A stretch of 64,000 nucleotides of DNA from Polytrichum commune. Lineage: Eukaryota; Streptophyta; Polytrichopsida; Polytrichales; Polytrichaceae. Below are positions 11,273 through 24,176 of the stretch, piece by piece. The DNA lies in the NCBI GenBank assembly GCA_950295325.1, contig OX485807.1, positions 15,961,001 to 16,025,000 on the forward strand, written 5' to 3'. Below the pieces are notes generated by a model. The model was given only the letters and a program-made list of their open reading frames with translations. It was not told where the DNA came from and made no database searches. The position numbers and the translations under genes are program-made. The first letter of the stretch is position 1. Each line of letters begins with the position of its first letter.

Positions 11273-12886
11273 TTAGAGATTTGAGAGAAAGCTTTGTACT
11301 TGAATTGGCAAGAAAAGTTTGAACTCGGGAGGTAATTCCTCCTCGGAGTAAAGTCGATCCGAAAAGTAGATGCGGCGAATCCGGCAATTGGCATGCACTT
11401 GCACTCGCAAAGTCTCAACATAATTTGTTCCATATGCCCTCCGTGTAAAATCCGAAAGGTTAAATTGGATTTGATTCCATCCCTCGTCTAATCTCATGGG
11501 CATTGTGCAAATAAATGGTTTAACACGTGTAGCCGACTGCATTCCAATTTGGTATACATAATGAGGAACTTGATAGACCGTGACAAAGATTTTATTGCAA
11601 TGTAATGGAAGAACGGTATAATTTTATTTCCACATGTGTGCTTGAATCTTAGTGTTTTACAAGTTAGTGTTTTTGACATGTCTTCGAGCAATATGTTTGC
11701 ATAATGTAGTAGGATTTACTAAAGGTCATGATATGGCACCTGATAGTTGGAGGCTCGAAACCTGCGTTTCTGGTTTTTGTCATCCAATACTTGGACTTCA
11801 AAAGAAAAATATCGCCTCATGTTCTTTATGATCATAACCAAAAATGGCAGCTTAACGGCCAAAATTTCTTTAGGGTTAGCCGGACATGTTATGTAGTTGG
11901 TGCTCACATTGGTACCCATTATTTCCAAAACGCTAGATTGTATGTCCTCGTCAGTACATCTTTTGATGTGACCATTTTGGACTGAAACCATCCAACCCAT
12001 GAAGCAGAATAATCTCAATGTTTGTAAAAAGATTCCATCTAGTAACAATTTCCTTAACACTTTCCCAAATGTTTGAGGTCACTCAGATATAGAGCTAGAG
12101 TTTGTTCTAGAAATCACAATTCTAAGCACATTGACCCATAATACGGAACGAGGAGATAACCTCGACCATTGCAATAAATACATGTATGCATCAAACAAAC
12201 ATGGACTGCAACATTGTTTTTTATAGATTAACTTGAAGCGCAATCAAACACACATGGACTCTGCATATGGAGCTTCAAGCTCAAAAGCTAATCAATGTTG
12301 CCCAGGATGATTCACATGGCACTCACAAGAACATTCCACCTATGTGAAATTGAGCAGATGTTATCCACACAAAAATGAAGAACACCCTCGAGTATACCAA
12401 CGGGGATGATAACTTCTTATTGAGAATTGTGTACAATCATATAACAATACGACCAAGTTGAAATGGTCAACATACCTTCCTTGTCCCATATATGCAAAGG
12501 TTTAGCCCTACCCAACCATCACAACAACAAACAAACAGATAATGAGACTACAAATCACCAGTGTAACCACAAATCCTTCCCATCTCACCTAAATTTTGAT
12601 CCCAAATAGAAACAAAAATAATTCATCTCCAATTAATGAACTATCTCAATAAGTTCATGAGCAACACCTTTAACGAAGCACAATATGGAATTTTACATCT
12701 ACTATACAACCTAGAAAGTTGAATTGGCCCTCTAAGCACCCTAAATCAAGGTTTAATATAGGGAAATGACATGATATTTCTCATCTTTAAGAACTATAAC
12801 ATCTTGAGTGCATCCTTGAAGTATGAATCTCACCCAATGCTATACAATATTGAGAGGAACCCGGATTGGAATGCATTTCTAAACAT
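11273..12886 (-). CDS. CFAP20: CFAP20/BUG22-like ciliary protein, complete, four exons
   Basis: Reading the minus strand, exons at 12834-12886, 12476-12507, 11740-11981 and 11273-11536 join in consistent phases with GT-AG borders, giving about 196 residues against roughly 190 for the family. The start [18 protein letters not shown], then [17 protein letters not shown], then [76 protein letters not shown] and [20 protein letters not shown] are near-diagnostic. CFAP20 is a small beta-sandwich protein of the inner junction of axonemal doublet microtubules. The last residues (after LPIQ) are uncertain: translation runs eight more codons to TGA at 11273, but a donor-like GTACAA could lead to a further short exon. 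No frameshift or stop is seen in the conserved part, so I infer a working gene. Confidence 0.93.
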
Positions 12887-13109
12887 GTTGGATATTAGAA
12901 TAAGCCGGTGCCCTCCTCGAACCTCTTTCTTGATAAGATCCCTTTATACTCCGGTCGAGAGGTCTATCAAAACCAACAAAAACTCACATTCTTAGCCTCA
13001 ATAAGAAGAATGAACATGCTATGTGCTTTGGAGTAGTGAATAATCCACAATCATGACATACACAAACATAGTATTTTGGGAAAATGGGTTCACAACATTG
13101 GAGAGATTA

Positions 13110-13481
13110 CGCTAAATATGATATTTAGTGTCACCAATTCTTATTGTCTTGCTCAATACTAATTGTAAACCACGGTGTAGTGTCACCAACACTAAATGTT
13201 AACCCGACATTATTCGTCACTCCTTGTAAATGTTTTGGGGGATTAGAGATTTACAGTGTTGCAATTACTATCACTTACCAAGTGGTTTTTCATCCAAATT
13301 TCAATCCTCTATGACAATATTTCATCACAAGTTGTTGACAAGAGAAGGTAGGGTTTTGGCCAATGGATGAACTCACCCATCATCCATGACCATATTTGTT
13401 CGCTTATTCATAAGAAACGTCATTGAGAAAATGACCATAGTGACATAAAATACCATATGACACTAGATACCATGTTTAGTG
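13110..13481. mobile_element. TA-flanked MITE, copy B, 372 bp
   Basis: The left end CGCTAAATATGATATTTAGTG follows TA, and the right end GTTTAGTG precedes TA. The interior matches copies A, C, D and E (TGTAGTGTCACCAACACTAAATG; TTTTCATCCAAATTTCAATC). It lies about 220 bp upstream of the CFAP20-like start. Confidence 0.88.
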
Positions 13482-16025
13482 TAGCTCGCAATTCTACAAA
13501 TACCACCACCATCAAATATTCAATCCACATAATGGAAAGCACAAATTGGTTGGAACAAATAATATAATATGAATATTATTAATTATGGAGTTCCCAAAAA
13601 CATCCGCATTAGTGCACGGTAAATTTGGGGGAAGAGGATCCCGACAACTTGACTTTACAAGTGATTCCAACAACTTGAAGTTAACCTTCTTCACATATGC
13701 AATACATGCATTGAGAATTCATGTAGTTGCATATTTCTAATGCATCGACACTCGATGAGATTAGTGACACCAAGTTCTTGAAACATATTTTAAAACTTGT
13801 TTTGAAATCAAAAGAAAAACCATGTAAAAATTGTCACAACACCCATTTCGTATTCAAAAAATTAGATGTCCACTTTATCAATAGTTGATCGCATTTCAAT
13901 GACACTTTCCGAGAAGGACGAAATGAAGTTGTTTGGGTTGACTTGTTAAAAGTAAGAGAACTATGTAACCACATAGTCATTGTAGCATAATGAAAAGGTG
14001 TGGCAAGGGTTATAGTCATCTTTACATATCTACACTTTTCTACTTTGATGCTAGCAAAACATTGCATTTGAAATTATCATTCAACTTGTAACTTATGAAC
14101 ATGTGGTTACCGCCAACATATAGACAGACGTGATTGTGTCCTCACCAAATATGGGAGCCCTTAATTTTAGTATTTAGATTCTTACAATGTATAAACAATG
14201 TAGGAGTTGGAAACTTAAGCCAATCATTGTGATTAGATATGTTGACGCACCTCAAAGACAAGGCAACGACGTTTGGACATACATCAACGTAAAATAATGA
14301 CATAGCTTCAAGCCATGTTATCATATCGACAATGCATTTCTAACCTAAAGCATATATATTTGTGCGTACAACATTACTCCAAGATGGGACAAGATGCAAT
14401 ACTTTATAGAATAGGACCACAACACAACAAAATGTAAACATTGCTTGTACCTAATCTCTCAATGTTGACACTCAACTATATATAGAAGAACCATGTAACA
14501 TATGACTTATAAAATTGGCCTCTTCGTATTGATAAAGGGAAGGACAACGTCTAATACTTAGGTGACAAAATGGCTTAGGAAATGGTGTGCGGCAATTTGC
14601 CACCCAATCAACCATAACTCAATTCAAAGGTAATTCATGGACCTAATGCTCGCACATCTTCTTGTAAAGGACATATTTGACCATCATCAAGCAAATTGAC
14701 CTCAAATGACCTTAATCCGGCACAAACAAGAAGATGTTAAGGCATGATGATAGTAGAAATAAGATGGTGGATTCAACAAACCAGGTCTTTGAAGAGCAAG
14801 AAAACAATGGCGAAGAACAGGACAAAGAGGATCTCAAATTCAGTTAAGCGCACCACTCTGAACACACCATTCGTTGCCTTGGTAAGCAACGATGGTTGCG
14901 GGCCTTGTTGTTGTATGTGCATTTCATCCCCCTTTGCATGTTTCCCTTGCCTTGCCTTGCCTTGCTTTGTCTCCCTCTCACTCTCTTGCAAACAAACACC
15001 CTCAAGTCCCTTCCTTCCTTCTTTTTTGACTTGTTCTCTACCTCCACACCTTTTCAAATCACAATGCATTTCTCCCAATCTCGTCATTGAAGACTTTTAC
15101 CCACTCCAATACTTCACATTCCACATCCAGTGTGGAATGTGAAGAAATAATTGCTTCAAACACAAATTACCACCCCAAGAATCTTTGAATCTTGTCTAAC
15201 GTTCCGAAACAACACGATGTTTTGTCACCCTCCCCAAGGATTGTTGGCTAGAGGTCTTCATGGAGTACAATTGGTATGTAAAAATCATCCACCGTGATGT
15301 GCAGGGCGGAGGTGGGCGACCAAAGGTTGGGAGCAATTTGTCCTTTAGGTTTTGAAGAGTTCACAAGCATTTCAACGATTCCGGTAACGGAAAAACCCAT
15401 AATTTGCATGGCGTCCTCAGGCAGGGCATCCAATATAGTTTTTTTTTTTTTTTTTTGGGTTGCCCAACGTCTTTATATTCTCAAGTAACTAACTAAACCC
15501 CTTAAACACCTAAATTAGGTTCTAATCAAATAAGGAATTTGTTCCTACCAGCACCACATTTTGGAGCTCTATATATAGTCCAAATCAAAACTCCAACTAT
15601 CAACATTGAAAGACAATTTTGCAAGGATTCCACTTTGTACAATGTAACATGATTAAACCTAATCTCATATGTGAAATTGATGTCTCAAAGTAGTTGAGCA
15701 CCTTAGATCATTAACCAACGGTCCCAAAAAACTTCAAACATGTACAAAACATACTACTTATGACTTCTAACAATGATGATGGCACTATGAGAGTTGGGTA
15801 TCCATTGTTTCTTAGCGCATTTGTTGCTTGCCGTTGTCACATTGTTTGGGATCTTGGATGAAGATCCCACGTGGGAATTACAAGTCGGCATCAAACATAT
15901 CGATCTAGAGCTTATGCAACAAGGCATGCCCCCAATCACCTATGTATAAACGATGCAATTTCTCAACAAAATACAAGGCGTCGTGGAAACAATACATGTA
16001 TTGGAGAACTTTTGTTAAAACAAGG
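13482..16025. other. Intergenic, no gene established
   Basis: Contains a CCTTG microsatellite near 14948-14970, a T-run at 15439-15456 and AT-rich filler. A 25-codon segment 14807-14881 starts with ATG (MAKNRTKRIS) and ends at a good donor (TTG/GTAAGC), but I found no following exon. The frame 15248-15433 (minus) is open but unrecognised. Confidence 0.4.
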
Positions 16026-17159
16026 CTATTTTTTCAGGTTTTTCAAGTCCAAAACATCAATGTTTGGATGCCCTACTAAATTTACCCACTTGTTGTATAA
16101 CAGAGTGGAATCATCTTCTTGCGTTAATTGCATCACTCCCCCAACCTTCTCAATCTTACTAACCACTACAAAGTCATCTTTGAGTGGAGGCAAATCTACC
16201 ATGTATGTAGGGTCTAGAACACTAACAACATCTTCTCTTGGCCATCCTATTGTTGATGGTGGGGACAAGTCATTTGCAAACATGTAATATGATCTAGTCT
16301 TATCAACATGCTCTGTAGTTGTGTTTAGTTCCATCAATGGCTTTGACACATGCTTTGAGGAGTCCGAATCAACATGCAGATTTTTTTCCTCCGATTGTTG
16401 ACCGACAACATCATTGTATGCTTGCACAGCTTCGGCTTGAGTGGCAAAGTTACCAACCCACAACTTCTTCTTCTTTGGTAAATTGATTTCAACAACCCAA
16501 GGATTCTTTCGTTCAGGGCGCCACCGCACTCCTTTGTATTGTACCTTGGGTTTGCCCATCAAAATCTCCAAATCTTGGATTTTCTTCCGTGTCATTGTCC
16601 GTTCCATAGCCCATGTTTTCCCACATTTTGGCTTCAAATATTGAGAAGGACGAAGATCGTAGAGATCGGTTTGATTAAGTACTTGCATGTCCACATCTTT
16701 GGTATGTAACCATGATTGATAAGCTTTTGAGGAGCTCGAAGAAGTAAAGAACAAATCCTTTTCGAAAAGTGAAGATTTAGACTCTTTCTTTGAACCGTAA
16801 TACTTAACTAAAGGTTTAAATTTTCCACACCGATCAAATGTACTAGAATCCAACGTAACATGAATACTTGGATTTGAATTTGGGTTCAATTTGTAATACG
16901 CGGGTCCAACACGGTCCAATGTGGTCCAATATGGATTACACAATGTAACGAACCTCAAGCCAAAATTTAAGAAGCTCTCTCTTATCAATTGCATGTATTC
17001 AAGCCCAGCATTGGGAGGAAGTTGTTTTTGATTTCCCTTTGGAACAAAAAAGAAATTTGTTTTAAAGCAATAACAATCCATTTGTCCATAAGCCTCTACC
17101 ATGTATGAACCATTTTCAAGCCTTGAGTATATCTCCGTGACATTAGTATACCATTCCAT
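16026..17159 (-). CDS. AP2-domain protein with an unfamiliar N-terminal region, single exon
   Basis: A 377-residue open frame. A compact AP2 DNA-binding domain lies at residues 208-252: YKGVRWRPE, WVVEINLPKKKK, LWVGNFATQAEAVQAYN. The usual conserved WVAEI and WLG(T/S)F elements are seen as WVVEI and WVGNF. The normal RAYD element has become QAYN, and the last part of the domain (the helix end and NFP-like tail) is not recognisable. Residues 1-200 match no domain I know; they are rich in aromatic residues (YGQMDCYCFKTNFFF) and carry a Ser run at 139-144. AP2 proteins are nuclear transcription factors, but with a degraded domain end this may be a lineage-specific or decaying copy. The ATG at 17159 is the first in frame; no upstream exon was found. 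Confidence 0.75.
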   Translation of the reverse strand: MEWYTNVTEIYSRLENGSYMVEAYGQMDCYCFKTNFFFVPKGNQKQLPPNAGLEYMQLIRESFLNFGLRFVTLCNPYWTTLDRVGPAYYKLNPNSNPSIHVTLDSSTFDRCGKFKPLVKYYGSKKESKSSLFEKDLFFTSSSSSKAYQSWLHTKDVDMQVLNQTDLYDLRPSQYLKPKCGKTWAMERTMTRKKIQDLEILMGKPKVQYKGVRWRPERKNPWVVEINLPKKKKLWVGNFATQAEAVQAYNDVVGQQSEEKNLHVDSDSSKHVSKPLMELNTTTEHVDKTRSYYMFANDLSPPSTIGWPREDVVSVLDPTYMVDLPPLKDDFVVVSKIEKVGGVMQLTQEDDSTLLYNKWVNLVGHPNIDVLDLKNLKK

Positions 17160-19352
17160 GATTCGTGCAACTCAAATTCAAGACGGCCCTTCGAACTTAA
17201 CGCACTTGAATTACTAGGAGTCGTAGATTGGTCAAGTTTTCACACAAACATCAAAATGAACTATTCCTTAGCACTAGTATACATTACATCACATCCCTTG
17301 TAGCTAGAAACCATAATCTCTCCCTCTTTATATCTCTCATCGAGTACATTGCATTGGGCTCTCTCTACTCCAACAACAATGTCATCTGTCATTCTTACAT
17401 TGGTTGAGACCCACTTGAATCCCACTGGGAATGTCACCGTGGCACTATTAAGGATGAAATACAACACCTTCTAGTCATTCACCAACAATCATATTGTAGA
17501 GGATTACATGATTCGACCCCAAAAAGACACAATCTCCCCTTTAAATTACACCACTTGTGATTCCTATATCAATTGGAAACTACATCCCAAGACGAGACTA
17601 GGAAGATGAAATAGAGTATCCTCCACAATGTTGGGAAGGCAACAAGCACGATGGACCTCGAATATCAACCTCAAAAAATATGGCATGGAAATACACAATG
17701 AGAAACAAGCGAGAGTGGAGCGAACTTAACGTAACGTATGTGAAGGAAGCCAAGTTTGCAACTTAAAGCACAAGCTAGGAACGTCTTCCTTATATACTTG
17801 TGCAAATTATTTTGTAAAGGACGAACGAGGTTAGGAAACCTTGAAGCACAAGCTACGAAAGTCTTTCTTATATACTTTTGCAACTTGTTTTTGTAGAGGA
17901 CGAAGGAGGGTAGGAAATGACTCAAGACCAAACCAACAAAAAAATCTCGTGCACTCTTGCTCTAACTTACACGGTGTTGAAATAATGATACACATCTTTG
18001 ACCCAACTTTGAAAATAGTGGACCTTGGACTCTTGTGGTGCGGGTTTCTCCCACTTTCTTCTATAACTCCCTTGTCGTTGTACCTTAGGAACAAAAAGAG
18101 AAGTGGTTCCTTTGGTGTTGGTGACGCGTGAATAGCAATGATGTACGTGGATGTTATTTGGTTCATTTTTTATCCGCATGGTGGACTCTTCATACAATGT
18201 ACGAACTGAGTGAGTGTAAGAAGGGGTATTCTTTGAGGCATTAATGTACATGATGGGTACATAGTATACATAAGGGAGAGGGTATTCCGTTTCTCTAGTG
18301 TGTACATTTAGAAAGGCTATTAAGACTTTTGAGGTAAAGTTAAATGCACAAAAGGGGCCCCTCAGGTTTAGAGAAACATTTGACAATTTAGAGATGTGAT
18401 AGTTTCATCCAATTCACATTTTCATTCATTGTTGTCATATGGTAATAGTCCTCAATGATTACCTTGTCCACTCTCGTTAGGGTTTGCATTTGGGTTTTGG
18501 GTTTTACAAACTATAGCTCATGGGTTCCCCTGAAATTTGTTATTTGAATTGTGGCTAAGTTTTTGTGCTCTTGTCTTTGTTTGTTTGATGCAATCATTGA
18601 GTTACATGCTATGGATGAACAAAATTTCAATGACTTTCTCATTGGAAGTGAAAGTGGGTTTTATAGGTAAAATAGGCCTATTTAAATCATGATTTTATTT
18701 ATTTCATATGTAGTGAAGGCATTTATCTCGTCTTTAAGTGAAAAGCATAGTGTAAATACATAACTTCATTTTCTAGCATGTTGTTAGTATGTACACATCT
18801 AATTTTATCTATAAACATCTCATGTACAAGGAGTTTAATTTCATAGTGACCCATGCACGTCATTTAGGTTTCTCATGATGAGACCACCCCCAGGTTTTCA
18901 TGTTCTCCAACTTCAATTGATTAGATTTACACAACAAACACTCATGTTGCACTAGGAAGTCTAAGATGATGCATTTGCTATAATTTTTATTTTTATTTTT
19001 AAAAAGGACTGAAAATCAATCCTCCCCTTATTTTATTAGGGTTATCGAAAGTGCATGTTCGTTGATTTCTTAATACATAGGTCCTCCCCACTGTGTTCTC
19101 TATTGAGTGTAGAGTTGTTATTAATATGTAAACACATAGTCCTATGTCTTTTAAAACTGTGTATTTATGATGTTTGTTCTTTGATCCTCACCAAACAACA
19201 TACCAATTGAATCTAGAGATCCGATTAGAAAAACAAGCCACTTAAGACCAACATGCCTTAAGGCACATGATCTAGGCCAATCTTATCAATGTTCGACTTC
19301 ATGAGATTATATAGACATAAGTTGTACGACTTTATTTTTTGCATAACAAATA
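17160..19352. other. Intergenic with a tandem duplication and a shared fragment
   Basis: Segment 17395-17466 resembles 41262-41335 (TTGAATCCCAC..GGGAA, then ATGAAATACAACA), so it is probably part of a dispersed repeat or dead gene. A direct duplication of 78-bp period lies at 17765-17918. No gene was identified from 17920 to 19352. Confidence 0.5.
17765..17918. repeat. Direct duplication, period 78 bp, two copies
   Basis: Both copies contain AAGCACAAGCTA(G/C)GAA followed by TCTT(C/T)CTTATATACTT and AGGACGAA(C/G)GAGG. Confidence 0.88.
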
Positions 19353-19723
19353 CACTAAATATGATATTTAATGTCACCAGTTCTAATTGTCTTGCTCAAT
19401 ACTAATTGTAAACCGAAGTGCAGTGTCACCAACACTAAATGTTAACCCGACATTATTCGTCACTCCTTGTAAATGTTTTGGGGGATTATAGATTTACAGA
19501 GTTGCAATTACTGTCAATTACCAAGTGAGTTCTCATCCAAATGTCAATCATCCATGACAATATTTCATCACAAGTTGCTGACAAGAGAAGGTAGGGTTTT
19601 GGCCAATGGATGAACTCGCCCATCATCCTTGACAGTATTTGTTCACTTATTCATACAAAGTGTCATCCAAAAGTTACCATGGTGACATAAAAGACCATAT
19701 GGCACTAAACAACATATTCACTG
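19353..19723. mobile_element. TA-flanked MITE, copy C, 371 bp
   Basis: The left end CACTAAATATGATATTTAATG follows TA, and the right end ATTCACTG precedes TA. The interior is nearly identical to copy B over long stretches (AACCCGACATTATTCGTCAC, GAGAAGGTAGGGTTTTGGCC), so B and C are the most recently related pair. Confidence 0.88.
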
Positions 19724-21353
19724 TATTTTGTACATTAAGTGGGATATTAAGACATTGTGGTGTATTTATGATGAATTACTAAGAATTCATCCTAACATAA
19801 ATTGCATTTTTTTTGTGAGAATTTATCTGTAATTGGATTCGATCACGAATTGTGTAGAGTAATGGGAAGTTGCAAATAATACATGTTATCCTAGTGATAG
19901 AGTTGTCAAGGTGCTTTGTGAGGTGTGAACACTTGAGAAGTGTGGAGGATGGGCTTTGACCTTCTTCTTCTTTTGTGATTGAGGTTATGGAAGTGCTAGA
20001 CAATTTCATGACTAGCTATGTGTGCAAAAAACCAAAATCGCTAAAATTACCGATGACTCGGCAAGATCTATCCGATCGAAGTTGAATGCTTCATCTTGAG
20101 GTGTCTACATATTTAATCGAAGTTAAATGCTTCATCTTGAGGTTTCTACATATTTAAGGGTTAATAGAGGTTGGAGAAGTTAGCATGCTTCTCTTGTGCC
20201 TAACGGCAAGCTCCTAGGGTTCACGTCGTTGGTTCCTTCAATATTGGGTGGACCGTAATGGTAGACAAGTGTTAGGAAGGTCAAACATCGAGCATCAATC
20301 CAATTTTAGGTGGTGTAACTTAGAAATACCTATAGGTTGCATATTAAGGGTTTTTATTTCAATCACCATAGTACTTTTCTCGCAACCCAAACCCACGCGT
20401 AGTTCAAAGGCAACCCGTTGTGTAACAATGATGGTTGTCAAGTGGGACTCAATGGATTTGTGCAACCACTCAGCCTTTACAACCAAGACCATGCACGAGT
20501 TAGTCCTAGTTTTTTCAAGAAACTGAAGTGTGGAGAGCACATCATACGTTCCACTACAAGATACCATGGACCGTGATGCCAACATGTTTTGAGTTGGGAT
20601 TCACCCCAACTCATGGTCCCATGGACATGCCTGCAACTCCCCGCAAGTTACCATGATTAATCACTAGCCTCATGACCCTCTCTCAGCTTTTCGGGACATG
20701 CCCTTACTAGTGCCCTCACTAAAGAGCCCAAATGTCTCCACCGGGACTAGCCACAATAGCCTGGGAGTGGAGTGAGGCCAATCACCACTTTCGTGGCTGA
20801 CAATCTAGAAAACTTTGACAAGCTCTATGGGTCGTGTCCCTTGTCCAATTAAAACCTTCTCTACGTCATTAGAAAGTGCTTGGAAATGAAGTTGTAGTGA
20901 TGGTTCAATCACCTAGATCAGATAAGATCTCCAATGTAGGCGTTGAATAGTGTTGTTGTTCTAAAGTGGCAACATGTGACATCACTTTCCCATCAAAACT
21001 TGTTAGTCTTGACTCAAGAAAATACATCACCCACTTTGGGCACCAGCCAATTAAACTTCAAGCTTGGGTCCCCATTTTAAAACCAAAAGTAAGGTCCATT
21101 AAAGTGTGTTTTGGACGCAAAGTTTCTTGGACTTGAGTCTTGGACCCTTGCAATGATTGCTCCAAAAGAGGCGGTATTTTTACCTATTGACCTATTTCAT
21201 AAGGTCCAAAATTCATGTGTAAGTCTATAATATACCTAGTTCTAATTCAAGGTCTTACCTCAAAGTTCGCATGGTGGGAACTGAATTTCCAACACCATTG
21301 GCAACAAGTAGAAAGTATGTTGAAACCTATATTAAATTAATCAACATCAATAA
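19724..21353. other. Intergenic with small repeats, no gene
   Basis: Contains a 41-bp direct duplication at 20076-20157 (TCGAAGTTGAATGCTTCATC-like) and, near 21055-21140, an inverted relative of the 330-bp tandem unit at 1703-2760. Short frames (20248-20526 plus and its antisense) are not recognised. Confidence 0.55.
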
Positions 21354-21850
21354 GGGCCACTTCACACACGAGACTGAGAGCCCGTGACCATTACACTTCA
21401 AGCACTCTCATTGGTGGAAAAGGTGGAGCTGGTCCAAGTTCACTTCACACTGTGCTCGAGGGACCAACGGGGCATGTGAATGCAAGATGGATGTAAAGTC
21501 TACATGGATTCCTACATGGCATCAAATGGATCGTGTTTCATGGTCACTTGCATTGTTTTCAAACACCACCTCTTGGAGGTAGGCTTAACTCAAAACCAGG
21601 AGACCATGGCACTCCGATCGCTCACAACCGTTGATTTATTCTATTTTATCATGTGTGAGGATCCACATGAATAGAATTTATTGACATTGCATTTGATTGA
21701 CGGCCCGATCACATATGGCTTCACACTACACTTGAGGACCCGTGACAACACTACATGATTTTGGAGGTGTGTTGGGACGGCCTTTGGACACTTTCTTTTG
21801 GGCTCTCACAATTTCATGGTCACGGCTCTTGGCTCGTCTGTGAAGTGGCC
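21354..21850. mobile_element. Harbinger-type MITE (family H2), 497 bp, complete
   Basis: The ends are GGGCCACTTCACACACGAG and the complement of GGGCCACTTCACAGACGAG. The direct repeat TAA occurs at 21351-21353 and 21851-21853. The interior contains CATTGGTGGAAAAGGTGGAG and the TTTGATTGACGGCC-like block shared with 32339-32836 and 1-168. It is non-coding. Confidence 0.92.
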
Positions 21851-21929
21851 CTAACAATATGAAAGAACCTACTCGACTAGTATCAAAAATTACTAATACC
21901 ATTCAAATATCAATACATTGGTGGGTATC

Positions 21930-22165
21930 TCAAGGTGAGAGAATTTACATAAACGTGGGTTATCATTTGGATCAATATCATTCTAAGCCATATTGACACT
22001 AGAGTGTTTCTATCTAGTTGTGAAGGTTCTTGCACGGTACGCAAACTTGAATGATATTGAAAACAAAACTATTATCCTCAAATATCCAAACCCTATCGGA
22101 ATCAATTTTTTTTGGTGAAGTCCTTAGTATAGATACCCAAATGGTATCAACAATAGTCGATACTA
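21930..22165. repeat. Dispersed repeat, relative of 2800-3020
   Basis: Carries the same series of blocks as 2800-3020 (CAAGGTGAGAGAAT, CATTCTAAGCCATATTGACA, TTGAATGATATTGAAAACAAA). Confidence 0.7.
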
Positions 22166-22393
22166 GTCAAACATCGGTTGGAGCCTATGTACGTTGGGCT
22201 CTAAATTTGTAAAGCTAACCTCAATGCCAAAGTCTTGGATATCATCCCATAGCACCCACGACACTCCTTATGCATATAGGTTACCAAAAAAAACATTGAT
22301 TGAAACCCTCTCTTAGTTTGTCTTTCAACAACTCTCTCTAACATGCAGGAATGCTATTAAGGTAGAAACATGGAAAATTGTGACTGACCACTA

Positions 22394-22924
22394 CATTGTT
22401 TATGGTATTTAGTGTCACATGTGTAATAGTGTCACTTACCCTATTTTGAGGCATATGCTACATTAGATCGATTATTAACAACTTCGTCATAAGTGTCGTC
22501 TCATGACACTTGGAATTCAATGTGCTTACTAATATATTGGCATGTACATGTTCAACAATGTTATGAGGTGGATTTCTATGTTCCTCAGTGGTCTACAAGT
22601 TGACTAAAGTGTACACAAATGACACTTGCCATTAGCATGCTCAAGAATATCTTCCTCTTGTGTACTAAAAATGTAAACAAGTGACATTTGTCATGAGTAT
22701 GTTTGAAAATATCTACCCCTCGCATACTAAAATGCAAGACTATCATCTAACGAATCCCAATGTGCTACTCTAAATGATGTGGATATTTTTCACTTGAAGA
22801 AGTTCCTTATGTTGACAAATGGAATTACATTGGCAATTAGTAGGCGCGACACTTTGACACCTCTAGGCATCTAGTTTAGGTCCTTTGAAAGTAGTGTATG
22901 TGGCACTAAATATCATAAACAGTG
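22394..22924. mobile_element. TA-flanked MITE, long variant F, 531 bp
   Basis: The left end CATTGTTTATGGTATTTAGT and the complement of the right end (CACTGTTTATGATATTTAGT) form an imperfect inverted repeat of about 30 bp, and TA flanks both ends. The subterminal GTATTTAGTGTCAC block links it to copies A-E, but the interior is different. Confidence 0.8.
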
Positions 22925-22926
22925 TA

Positions 22927-24176
22927 TTGGTGCACTAAACTAGAGTAGGATGATGCTTGTGTGGACCCATAAAGGCTAATTATAAAAGAATTGGCTTGAA
23001 AAAGGATGCATTGAAAGGCCAGATGCAGTGATTTGTAGGATAGGTCTTGTTTCACACCCCTTGGGATCACTTCTAGGTGCCATCGAGTTAATCGTTTCGT
23101 GTGCATTTGTATGCAAAGTAAGATAGTTTGTTGCTTACAATAAAGAGACTCTAATCTACAAGTAGGGGGTTTGAATTGCTTGCTGCTATGGGAAAATGTA
23201 ACAAATTATTCACATGGAATAACTTACAAAATAACTTACTCGTCATTTCCTCTACTCCATCCTTGAAAAAATTTGCACAAAATCAACCCACTCTTTATGG
23301 CCAAATGAACTCATTTTCACCGTTTCCCTTTTTTCTACTGTTATTATCAACAGTTGCAAGTTTTCTTCTCCAAAATAGTGTGTTTTGCCATGTGCATGTC
23401 CCAATGATGCAAACAATGTATTCTCATATGCATTTTCAAATAAATCGAAACAAACAACTTGTCCAACTTTACTTACATACTAGTTTAAACAAAACATCTC
23501 TCAAGAACACCACGTTATGCTAGGGAAGAGAAGAGTCAAAGATAACAACGACCTTCTCCACCTACCAAAGTATAAGAGACAAAAAATAAATAAAGATACC
23601 GACCAAGTGGAACTTAACCAAAAGCAACACTCTCGAATGACAACACGTGATGATTTCCACTGACAAAGTCACCTACACGAATAGAACCCAATATCCATCA
23701 AATTCTTCAAGAAATATAGGCCTTCACGATTTCCATTGTGTTGATTTTCTTCACACCTCATTTCCGTCCAAAGGACACAATGTTATTCATAGATTATCAC
23801 TCAAAAAAATTGAATTGACAATCTTCCGATGTCACAACCCAAGTGAATTATGTTGCGGCTTCGTTCTTTGAATTGGTCTAATCCTATATGTAATCCCCAA
23901 ATGAAATGGAATTGACTTTAAAGTCCTAGAAGCCAAAAGATTCATGGGACAAGATGTGCACCAAGATGGTTTCAAAAAATCTAATTCCATAGAGTATCAA
24001 AGTGCAACGGTCTCAGTATCATAGAGGGTAGTGTCAACTCAATGGTCCATTCAAAATAAAGGCTTGAGACTGCCTAATGCTACATTCTAAAACAAGGAAG
24101 AGAACCTATTTATAATAAAATCATCGAGGGGACACTCCAACACAAAGTGTGTCTCATTTCCAGCTCCATTGTGTGT
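22927..24176. other. Intergenic, no gene seen
   Basis: Frames at 23176-23523 and 23647-23871 (plus) show no domain. No repeat was recognised. Confidence 0.45.

Noticed and set aside
14744-15142. 132-codon ORF starting near 14744
   Set aside because: Most of it is low-complexity Cys/Pro/Ser from the CCTTG-type repeat. Only the 25 codons from 14807 look protein-like, and no partner exon was found.
15280-15303. IIHRDV sequence resembling the catalytic loop of a protein kinase on the plus strand
   Set aside because: No other kinase motif (DFG, APE, glycine loop) is found nearby and the frame soon ends; probably chance.
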